Assembly (NCBI GenBank): GCA_044348345.1
Contig: JBIKSZ010000217.1
Location: forward strand, 1 to 6,225
Length of the DNA: 6,225 nt
Source: Falsiroseomonas sp044348345
GTDB lineage: Bacteria > Pseudomonadota > Alphaproteobacteria > Acetobacterales > Acetobacteraceae
Reading direction: 5' to 3'
Positions 1-5,549 of the stretch are shown here, one piece after another. The notes beneath the pieces were generated by a model. The model was not told where the DNA came from. It worked only from the letters and a program-made list of their open reading frames with translations, and did not search any database. Numbering within the stretch: position 1 is the stretch's first letter; every line of letters begins with the position of its first letter. Position numbers and translations under genes: made by a program.

Positions 1-318
1 TCGGATGTCACCGCGCGCGAGTTGGCGCTGCGCTTCGCCGATGCCGGGGCGGCGGCGATCATCTTCACCGACATCGCCCGCGACGGGATGCTGACCGGTT
101 CGAATGAGGAGCTGGCGGCGGAACTCGCCCGCACCGTGCCGATCCCGGTCATCGCTTCGGGCGGGCTGGCCTCGGTGGCGGATATCGTCGCGCTGAGGCG
201 CGCGAACGAGGGGGCGCTGAAAGCGGCGGGGGCGGGCATTGCCGGCGCGATCCTGGGGGGTGCGCTCTATGACGGGCGCGTGGACCCTGAGGCCGCGCTG
301 AAGGCGGCGCGGGCCTGA
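1..318 (+). CDS. hisA: HisA, phosphoribosylformimino-AICAR ribotide isomerase, C-terminal part
   Basis: The reading frame is open from base 1, so the 5' end lies outside the window; about 105 C-terminal residues are present. HisA is a cytoplasmic TIM-barrel isomerase of histidine biosynthesis that converts ProFAR to PRFAR (an Amadori rearrangement). The fragment shows the family's late-barrel motifs in order: FTDIARDGML, whose RDG aspartate matches the catalytic acid of the second half-barrel; PVIASGG, a phosphate-binding loop; and GAILGGALYDGR, the last phosphate-binding segment, with Gly where GRALYDGR is usual. An internal TTG at 22 is not the real start, because homology continues upstream of it. 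The usual partner hisF does not follow; a protease gene begins 3 nt after the stop, so the two are probably co-transcribed. TrpC/PriA-like relatives are less likely given these motifs. Confidence 0.93.
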   Translation, partial: SDVTARELALRFADAGAAAIIFTDIARDGMLTGSNEELAAELARTVPIPVIASGGLASVADIVALRRANEGALKAAGAGIAGAILGGALYDGRVDPEAALKAARA

Positions 319-321
319 CCC

Positions 322-1143
322 TTGGCGGCGCGGCCTGCCCATCGCCTGCCGCCCATCCTGCTGCTGGCCCTGCTGGCGGGCTGCGCCGCGCCGGAGCCGC
401 GCATCGGCCTTGGCCCGTCCGAGGTGCGCCAGGTGGTGGACACCAGCGCGCCGCCCTGGCGTTCCGTCGGCGTGGTGGTGAGCGCGGCGGGCGGGCGCTG
501 CACCGGGGCGCTGATCGGCCCGCGCCATGTGCTGACCGCCGCGCATTGTCTGCTCAACCCACGGGATGCGACGCGGCTGGAGCCGGGCCAGCTCGGCTTC
601 GTGCTCGGCCTCGGCCCCGGTGAGCCCGGGCAGCGCGCCGGCGTGGCGGAGATCCTGTTCGGCCCCGGCTTTGCGGCGCTGCCCGGGCCGCGGCCCGACC
701 CCGCCGTGCCGGCCGACACCGATTGGGCCGTGCTGACGCTCGGCACCGGCTTCCCCGACCAGCCTGCCGCCCACCTGCTGGAGATCGCGCCCCTGCCCGT
801 GCCGCCGGGCGCGCGGCTGGCCTTTGGCGGCTATCAGGCCGATGGGCCGGACCGCCTGGTGGCGGACCTCGATTGCCGCTTGCTGGCCTATGGGCGCGAC
901 CCGTCGGGCCAGATGATGGCGCGCCATTCCTGCGCCGCGACCGGCGGGTCGAGTGGCGGGCCGCTGCTGGTGCGCATGCCCGATGGCGCCTGGATGATCG
1001 CGGCCGTCGGCTCCGTCGCGACGGTCGGCGCGCAGGGCGGCTGGGCGGTGCCGGCCGTGACGGTGCGGCGTGCCGGCGGTAGCGTGAAGACGATCATGTC
1101 CGACCCGCCGCCGCGCAGCGCCGTGGCGCGCGCGGCGCGCTGA
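322..1143 (+). CDS. Trypsin/V8-like serine protease, predicted lipoprotein
   Basis: This is a 273-residue secreted S1-fold serine endopeptidase. Residues 8-21 form a short hydrophobic signal ending in the lipobox LLAGC, so Cys21 is probably lipidated and the enzyme membrane-anchored facing the periplasm. The triad is visible: His75 in LTAAHC, Asp134 in DTDWAVL and Ser211 in TGGSSGGP. Cys60-Cys76 matches the disulfide flanking the catalytic His; Cys185-Cys204 may be a second. The TGGSSGGP context, with no Cys four residues before Ser and no Asp at the trypsin S1-pocket position (Ala205), resembles V8/glutamyl-endopeptidase-like proteins more than true trypsins; substrate is unknown. The TTG start is chosen because any later start removes the signal peptide; I see no convincing Shine-Dalgarno, and the 3-nt gap after hisA suggests translational coupling. 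The C-terminal tail (about 252-273) is low-complexity and basic. Confidence 0.85.
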   Translation: MAARPAHRLPPILLLALLAGCAAPEPRIGLGPSEVRQVVDTSAPPWRSVGVVVSAAGGRCTGALIGPRHVLTAAHCLLNPRDATRLEPGQLGFVLGLGPGEPGQRAGVAEILFGPGFAALPGPRPDPAVPADTDWAVLTLGTGFPDQPAAHLLEIAPLPVPPGARLAFGGYQADGPDRLVADLDCRLLAYGRDPSGQMMARHSCAATGGSSGGPLLVRMPDGAWMIAAVGSVATVGAQGGWAVPAVTVRRAGGSVKTIMSDPPPRSAVARAAR

Positions 1144-1157
1144 ACGGAGACCACCCC

Positions 1158-3518
1158 ATGCCGCCCGGCCCCACGCCGCAGCAATTGCAGGCCGCGCTGG
1201 TCGAGGCCTTCGGCCTGCACCAGCGCGGCCACCTGGCCGAGGCAGCGCAGCGCTACGAGGCGATCCTGCGCGTCGCGCCGAAGCTGTTCGACGCGCTGCA
1301 TCTGCGCGGCGTGGTGGCGCTCCAGCAGGGCGATGCGGCGATGGCGGCGCGGCTGATCGGGCAGGCGGTGAAGATCGATGCCCGCAACCCGGTGGCGCAG
1401 GGCAATCTGGGCGCGGCGCAAGCGCGGCTCGGGCGGCTGGCCGATGCGGTGGCGGCCTTCGACCGCGCGATCACGCTGGCGCCGAACCAGCCGGATGCGC
1501 ATGCCAACCGCGCGAATGCGCTGGTCGAGCTCGGCCGGCCGGCACAGGCGCTGGAGGGCTACGACCGTGCCCTCGCGCTCCGGCCCGACCATGCGGAGGC
1601 GCTGGCGGGCCGGGCCACGGCGCTGCGCGCGCTGGCCCGGCCGGCGGAGGCGCTGGCGGCGGCCGAGGCGGCGCTGGCGCGGCGCCCCGATCTGGCCGAG
1701 GCGCATAATGCCCGCGGCACCGCGCTGTTCGACCTCGGCCGCGCCGAGGACGCGCTGGCCGCTTACGACCAGGCCATCGCGCGCAATCCCGGGCTGGCCA
1801 AGGCGCATCTCAACCGCGCCGGCGTGCTGCTCGCGATGCGGCGCTTCGCCGAGGCGCTGGCGGGCAGCGAGCAGGCCGCCGCGCTGGCGCCGGAGGACGC
1901 CGGCGCCGAGCTAGCCCGCGGCACCGCGCTGTTCGAACTGAAGCGCCCGGCCGAGGCGGCCGAGGCCTTCCGCCGCGCTATCGCGCTGCGGCCGGGTTTC
2001 GCTGACGCGCAGGACAATCTGGCGCTCGCGCTGCGGGAGCTGGGCCAGCCAGAGGCGGCCGAAGCGGCGGCCGCCCGCGCCCTGCGACCGCTGCTGTCTG
2101 GCGAGCGCGACGGGCGGCTGGCGGAGGAGATCTGCGCCGCGCTCCGTGCCGTGGACCAGCTGCCCGCGATCTATGCCGATGCGGCGGAGGTGGCGACGAA
2201 GCGCGAAGGCCTCGTCGCGGCGCTGGCCATGGCCGAGGACCGGCTCGGCCGGCTTGGCCGGCGCAGCCCCGCGGTGGCGGCGGCGCTGCGGCGGGCCGCC
2301 TTCCGCGCTTCGGGCTTCTACATCGCCTATCAGCAGCAGGATGACCGCGCGGTGATGCAGCGGCTTGCGGGCGTGATGTCGGGGGCGCTCGACCTGCCGG
2401 CCGAACCCCGCGCGGCGCGGCCGCGACGGGGCGGGCCGATCCGGCTCGGCATCGCGTCTGAGCTGCTGTTTCGCCACAACGCCGCCTGGTGGGCGCTGGA
2501 CTGGCTCACGCAGCTGCCGAAGGACGACTATGCCTTCTTCACCTATGCCTTCCATGCGGTGCGCGACCCCGTGGCGGATGGCTTCGCGCGGCTTGGCACG
2601 CATCGCAGCCTGACCTTCCGCGAGGAATCGGCCGATCGCGCGCTGGCGGCGATGCGCGCCGATGATCTCGACATCCTGATGCTGCCCGATATCGGCATGA
2701 CACCGTCGAGCCGCGTGCTGTCGCTGCACCGCGTGGCGCCGGTGCAGGTCACGGCCTGGGGCCATCCGGTGACCAGCGGATCGCCCTGCATGGATCACTA
2801 CCTTTCGAGCGATCTGATGGAGCCGCCGGGGGCCGAGGCGCAGTATTCCGAGCAGCTGGTGCGCCTGCCGAACCTTGCGCTGTTCCTGCGCCCGCCGCCC
2901 CCGGTTGTGGGCGATGCCGGCTTCGGCCTGCCGGAGGGGCGCATCCTGCTCGGCTGCCTGCAGTCTCTCTATAAATATCACCCCGCGCATGACGCGCTGC
3001 TGCCCGCCATCGCGCGGGAGGTGCCGCAGGCGCTGTTCGTCTTCCTGGAAGGCCAGCCCGCGCATATGACAGAGGCGCTGCGTCACCGCCTGGACCGCGC
3101 CTTCGCCGCGGCCGGGCTGGAGGCGGCGCGGCACCTGGTCTTCCTGCCGCGGGTTTCCTTCGACGGTTATCGGCTGCTGGCGGCGCAGATGGATGTCTGC
3201 CTGGATTCCCCCGGCTGGAGCGGCGGCAACAGCACGCTGGAGGCGATCGAGGCCGGCGTGCCGGTGGTGACCCTGCCGGGCGACTTCATGCGCGGGCGGC
3301 ACAGCGCGGCGATCCTCGGCCGGATGGGGATGGAGGCGCTGGTCGCGGCGAGCCCCGAGGATTACGTCGCCAAGGTGGTGGCGCTGGCGCGCGACCCGGC
3401 GCTGCGCGCTGAGCGGCGGGCGGAGATCCGCGCCCGGAAAGGCGTTCTGTATGAGGACCGCGCCTTCGTCACGGCGCTCGACACCGTCCTGAAGGAGAGC
3501 GTTGCGGCGCTGGGCTGA
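1158..3518 (+). CDS. TPR protein with GT41 (SPINDLY/OGT-like) glycosyltransferase domain
   Basis: The 786-residue protein starts at ATG with GGAG at 1146-1149, 8 nt upstream, and lies 14 nt after the protease gene. Residues 10 to about 310 are some nine consecutive TPR units of exactly 34 residues, visible from the recurring LxPx ends near 107, 141, 175, 209, 243 and 277. After a helical spacer, residues 427-780 match the GT41 catalytic region: FRHNAAWW (His440, near the conserved HP-type His), VQVTAWGHPVTSG (530-541), AQYSEQLVRLPN, LYKYHP (Lys606, matching the UDP-phosphate-contacting Lys of OGT) and GGNSTLEAIEAGVPVVTLPG (689-708), the nucleotide-binding segment. It should move a sugar from a nucleotide donor to protein Ser/Thr or Asn, with the TPR solenoid selecting the acceptor. 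There is no signal peptide, so it is cytoplasmic. The GMT and GHP motif variants recall HMW1C-like N-glycosyltransferases, so donor and linkage are open. Confidence 0.88.
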   Translation: MPPGPTPQQLQAALVEAFGLHQRGHLAEAAQRYEAILRVAPKLFDALHLRGVVALQQGDAAMAARLIGQAVKIDARNPVAQGNLGAAQARLGRLADAVAAFDRAITLAPNQPDAHANRANALVELGRPAQALEGYDRALALRPDHAEALAGRATALRALARPAEALAAAEAALARRPDLAEAHNARGTALFDLGRAEDALAAYDQAIARNPGLAKAHLNRAGVLLAMRRFAEALAGSEQAAALAPEDAGAELARGTALFELKRPAEAAEAFRRAIALRPGFADAQDNLALALRELGQPEAAEAAAARALRPLLSGERDGRLAEEICAALRAVDQLPAIYADAAEVATKREGLVAALAMAEDRLGRLGRRSPAVAAALRRAAFRASGFYIAYQQQDDRAVMQRLAGVMSGALDLPAEPRAARPRRGGPIRLGIASELLFRHNAAWWALDWLTQLPKDDYAFFTYAFHAVRDPVADGFARLGTHRSLTFREESADRALAAMRADDLDILMLPDIGMTPSSRVLSLHRVAPVQVTAWGHPVTSGSPCMDHYLSSDLMEPPGAEAQYSEQLVRLPNLALFLRPPPPVVGDAGFGLPEGRILLGCLQSLYKYHPAHDALLPAIAREVPQALFVFLEGQPAHMTEALRHRLDRAFAAAGLEAARHLVFLPRVSFDGYRLLAAQMDVCLDSPGWSGGNSTLEAIEAGVPVVTLPGDFMRGRHSAAILGRMGMEALVAASPEDYVAKVVALARDPALRAERRAEIRARKGVLYEDRAFVTALDTVLKESVAALG

Positions 3519-3536
3519 CGCGCGCGGCAGGAACGC

Positions 3537-3566
3537 AAAAGGGGCGCCGGGTTGCCCCGGCGCCCC
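3537..3566 (-). terminator. Intrinsic terminator of the complete barrel gene
   Basis: An 11-bp perfect GC-rich stem (3541-3551 with 3556-3566) encloses a 4-nt loop that reads GCAA on the minus strand, a GNRA-type tetraloop. It is followed on the minus strand by TTTT (3540-3537). The polarity fits termination of transcription leaving the gene that ends at 3592. On the plus strand the hairpin has no T-run, so it is not an obvious terminator for the convergent glycosyltransferase gene, though it may hinder read-through. Confidence 0.8.
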
Positions 3567-3577
3567 CTGCGGGCTGC

Positions 3578-3593
3578 GACGCGTTGTTGCGTC
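3578..3593 (-). other. Small hairpin overlapping the stop codon, copy A
   Basis: GACGC (3578-3582) and GCGTC (3589-3593) are a 5-bp inverted repeat around a 6-nt loop. One arm runs into the TGA stop (3592-3594) of the barrel gene. The same element is found unchanged at 5534-5549 in the paralogue. It may be part of the terminator or mRNA 3' end structure; a function is not shown. Confidence 0.4.
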
Positions 3594-5100
3594 AGAAGCC
3601 GATGGAGTAGCGCAGCATGGTGGTGATGGACGGGTCGTTGCCGTAGGGCAGCTGGCGCATGGAGGCGTCGAAGGCGATCGCCTGGTTCGACGCCACCATG
3701 TAACGCATGCCGGCCGAACCCACGGCCCGCAGCTCGTTCTGCTCCTGGCTGGCGTTGATGGAGAAGGCGGCGAGGGTGCTGGTGCTGGTGCCGGTGTAGC
3801 GGTCCATCTTGCTATCCAGGTCGTATTCCATCCCCGCGCCGAAGGTCATGCTGAATTCCGGCGTGATCGCGCCCCGCAGGCGCAAGCCCGCCGTGCCGCT
3901 CGTCACCGTCTGACCGAAGCGGTTGTAGGTGATGGGGAACTGGACGGCATCGGAGGTGGTCTCCACATAGCCCTGCCGCTGGCTGTCGCTGCGGCGGAGA
4001 CCGGCATAGGGCTGCGCCACCCAGGTGCTGTCGAGCGGGACGCCGTAGGCGATCTCGCCGCCGAAGGCGAGCGCGCTGGTGCGGGTGCGGCCGGTGCCGG
4101 CCTCGGTATTCTCCAGTTCGGGCCGGGTGATGCGGAGATCGCCTTCCTGATAGGCGAGCGCCGCGCGGACTGTCAGGCCGGAGAAGTCCTGGTTCTCCTG
4201 GAACACGGCGAAGGCACCGAGCATGGGCTGGGTGTTCTTCGGGTCCACGCCGACCGGGCTTTGGGAGACGAGGTTCTGGTCGATGAAGCCGCCGAGGCGG
4301 AGTTCCTGCGTCACGCGATAGGCGGCAGTGAGCAGGCCTGCGGTCTCGCCGCTATCGGCATAGTCGCCGCCGATCTGCGAATTGCGGGCGCCGACCGACA
4401 CGCAGACGCCATACTCGTCGAAGACCGAGCAGTCATAGTCGAGGGCATAGGTCGTGGCGGCGGCGCGCTGGTTCAGCACGCTCCGGACTGCGCTGCTGTT
4501 GGCGATCAGCGCGAACAGGGTGTTCACTGCATCGGGGCCAAGCGTGACGGGGGGGGCGGAGGAGGAAGGCGGGGCGGGGGGGGCAGGCGGGACAACAAGA
4601 ACAAGTGAAATGTCGTCAAGAAACCACGTGTCGTTCCCGGCATTAGAACCACCTCCAAAATTCAACATAGCCATCCCAAAAGAAGGAGTGAATTCTGTTG
4701 TGTATTCTGTCCAATTGCCGTTAGATGAAATAGTGTTATCAGAAATCATCACCACGCCCTGCGCAACATTGGAAGCTCCGTATTGGAACCAACCATTATT
4801 ACTGGCGTTGCTATTCGAGGTCGTCATCCGCATCCAAAAAGATAATCTATAAGGAGATCCGGCCGACACAGAGACGTTTTGTGTGATCGACGAACCTCCG
4901 CTAATCGAACCAGCACGGCCGGTTCGGCCCGAGCCAAGAGGAGTAGTTAAAATACCGGATTGGATCCAATTAGCGGTGCCATTCTCAAATCCACCATTCT
5001 GCACAAGATTCTGAGATTGAGCAGCATGATTTGTAAAGACAACCATCGATACGGCCGTAACAAATGAAAAAATCGCAGACTTCAGAAAACTCTTGCGCAT
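3592..5100 (-). CDS. Autotransporter-type surface protein: CBM/DUF642-like passenger, Pro-rich linker, outer-membrane beta-barrel
   Basis: The 502-residue protein begins at ATG with GGAG (5108-5111) 7 nt upstream. Residues 1-29 are a signal peptide (basic start, hydrophobic core, AQS-Q cleavage). Residues 30-170 form a passenger opening with NLVQNGGFENGTANW and closing with WFLDDISLVLV, the hallmarks of CBM4_9/DUF642-like jelly-roll modules. Residues 171-184 are a Pro/Ala/Ser linker; 188-220 look like the helix threading an autotransporter pore. The rest alternates amphipathic strands and ends in LRYSIGF, with the terminal Phe needed for BAM assembly. C224 and C233 may pair. The barrel (from residue 289) is about half identical by eye to the paralogue at 5548. 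Six N-x-S/T sequons lie in or next to the passenger (N40, N75, N98, N129, N156, N201). Passenger DNA is much more AT-rich than barrel DNA, so acquisition by domain exchange is likely. Its ligand is unknown; adhesion or glycan binding is inference. Confidence 0.85.
   Translation of the reverse strand: MRKSFLKSAIFSFVTAVSMVVFTNHAAQSQNLVQNGGFENGTANWIQSGILTTPLGSGRTGRAGSISGGSSITQNVSVSAGSPYRLSFWMRMTTSNSNASNNGWFQYGASNVAQGVVMISDNTISSNGNWTEYTTEFTPSFGMAMLNFGGGSNAGNDTWFLDDISLVLVVPPAPPAPPSSSAPPVTLGPDAVNTLFALIANSSAVRSVLNQRAAATTYALDYDCSVFDEYGVCVSVGARNSQIGGDYADSGETAGLLTAAYRVTQELRLGGFIDQNLVSQSPVGVDPKNTQPMLGAFAVFQENQDFSGLTVRAALAYQEGDLRITRPELENTEAGTGRTRTSALAFGGEIAYGVPLDSTWVAQPYAGLRRSDSQRQGYVETTSDAVQFPITYNRFGQTVTSGTAGLRLRGAITPEFSMTFGAGMEYDLDSKMDRYTGTSTSTLAAFSINASQEQNELRAVGSAGMRYMVASNQAIAFDASMRQLPYGNDPSITTMLRYSIGF
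4549..4590 (-). repeat. Pro-rich linker with two C8 homopolymer tracts
   Basis: Two runs of eight G on the plus strand (4549-4556 and 4576-4583), that is C8 on the coding strand, encode part of the linker (residues 171-184) between passenger and barrel. They are the longest homopolymers I see inside a coding region here. Runs of this length are known in other Gram-negative bacteria to change length by polymerase slippage. A one-base change here would leave the passenger readable but cut it from its barrel. Confidence 0.75.
4591..5100 (-). other. AT-rich passenger-encoding segment (compositional island)
   Basis: Counting 4621-5100 gives 220 G/C of 480 (46%); sample barrel-coding lines (3601-3660, 4081-4140) give 38/60 and 43/60. 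The change is abrupt and falls at the linker/passenger boundary. Codons within it are also relaxed (many AAT, ATT, TCT, AGA). This suggests a foreign passenger fused to a resident barrel; relaxed selection on a fast-evolving surface domain is the alternative. Confidence 0.7.
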
Positions 5101-5241
5101 TTTGCGTCTCCGCTCGTCCTACTTGTCGCCTCGCTTCGCCGGCTTGTGTGCGAAACGCTGCGCATGATGATCGAATGGGCCGGCCGCTTCTGCGCCTGAG
5201 CGCCGCGGGTTGATCCACGGCGCCGGCGCGGGGCGGCTGAG

Positions 5242-5256
5242 GGGACATTCGGTCCC
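5242..5256. promoter_or_regulatory. Short inverted repeat in the leader region
   Basis: GGGAC (5242-5246) and GTCCC (5252-5256) are separated by 5 nt. It sits between the likely promoter block and the start codon of the barrel gene, so it could be an operator half-site pair or a leader hairpin. At 5 bp per arm in GC-rich DNA it could also be chance. Confidence 0.2.
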
Positions 5257-5295
5257 ACGATCGAGGGCGGCCCTTCCGCTTCCTCACAAGATTTT

Positions 5296-5323
5296 TTTGT
5301 ATCACGCCAAGTCTATTTGAGAA
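5296..5323 (-). promoter_or_regulatory. Candidate promoter for the complete barrel gene
   Basis: On the minus strand a -35-like TTCTCA (5323-5318) is followed after 16 nt by a -10-like TACAAA (5301-5296) preceded by TG one base away (an extended -10 arrangement). Each box matches the sigma-70 consensus at 4 of 6 positions. It lies in the only AT-rich noncoding block upstream of the gene, about 195 nt before the ATG, which would give a long leader. Other placements in the block are possible. Confidence 0.25.
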
Positions 5324-5491
5324 GCAGAGGCCTCAAAAAATTCGCTAATTTCCTTTTTTCTGGATTCTCCTTGCCGGCCGAATGATGCGGTTCGGGCGCC
5401 CGGCGTCATGCCGCCCTGGTCGCGGCCTGTCCGGACGGCTATGGCCCGCCCCGTCCCGCGCCGGCCCGCAGCGCTGCGGCGCCCGGCACGC

Positions 5492-5524
5492 AAAAGGGGC
5501 GCCGGGTTGCCCCGACGCCCCTTT
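5492..5524 (-). terminator. Intrinsic terminator of the second barrel gene
   Basis: The stem 5496-5506 with 5511-5521 encloses the same 4-nt loop (GCAA on the minus strand), and three A-T pairs can extend it (5493-5495 with 5522-5524). The one mismatch, C5502/A5515, becomes a G-U wobble in RNA made from the minus strand, so pairing is kept only in that direction. TTTT follows on the minus strand. It ends the transcript of the barrel gene whose stop is at 5548. Confidence 0.8.
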
Positions 5525-5533
5525 GCGGGCTGC

Positions 5534-5549
5534 GACGCGTTGTTGCGTC
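5534..5549 (-). other. Small hairpin overlapping the stop codon, copy B
   Basis: GACGC (5534-5538) and GCGTC (5545-5549) with a 6-nt loop repeat exactly the element at 3578-3593 and again overlap the TGA stop (5548-5550). Conservation may simply reflect the near-identity of the whole flank. Confidence 0.4.

Larger units (their letters stand above)
3533..3600. repeat. 3'-flank repeat, copy A (terminator plus last codons)
   Basis: This 68-nt block matches 5488-5556 almost base for base. By eye the copies differ by two substitutions and a one-base indel, all within or just after the hairpin. It covers the terminator, the spacer and the stop and final codons (GF-stop) of the barrel gene. The noncoding part is more similar than the adjoining coding sequence, which points to recent duplication, gene conversion or strong selection on the RNA element. 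Confidence 0.85.
5101..5487 (-). other. Intergenic region upstream of the complete barrel gene
   Basis: This gap of about 390 nt lies between the start of the complete barrel gene and the terminator of the paralogue. It holds the ribosome-binding site (GGAG, 5108-5111), a GC-rich leader, a short inverted repeat (5242-5256), an AT-rich block (about 5286-5370) with long T and A runs that is the likeliest promoter region, and a GC-rich stretch (5371-5487) in which I see nothing convincing. Short open frames cross it on both strands, but none has a plausible start signal, recognisable motif or codon pattern of its own. Confidence 0.55.

Noticed and set aside
888..1808. Minus-strand open frame (306 codons) across the protease and TPR genes
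   Set aside because: It spans two real genes and their junction, is Arg-rich and shows no family motif.
1458..2040. Apparent DNA repeat at about 102-nt spacing
   Set aside because: This is the 34-residue TPR periodicity of the encoded protein, already explained; it is not a CRISPR array or satellite because the units diverge and there are no spacers.
1911..3302. Minus-strand open frame (463 codons) opposite the glycosyltransferase gene
   Set aside because: Arg/Gln/His-rich shadow with no domain, no start signal, and a well-supported gene on the other strand.
3541..3566. Possible bidirectional terminator for the glycosyltransferase gene
   Set aside because: No T-run follows the hairpin on the plus strand, so only minus-strand termination is supported.
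3502..4608. Long plus-strand open frame (368 codons) opposite the barrel gene
   Set aside because: It is antisense to a barrel gene with signal peptide, ribosome-binding site, paralogue and terminator. Its translation is His/Gly/Ala-rich without motifs, as expected from a shadow frame in GC-rich DNA.
4985..5493. Two short minus-strand frames (4985-5305 and 5302-5493) upstream of and overlapping the barrel gene start
   Set aside because: No ribosome-binding site, motif or codon pattern; one overlaps the signal-peptide region of the real gene in another frame.
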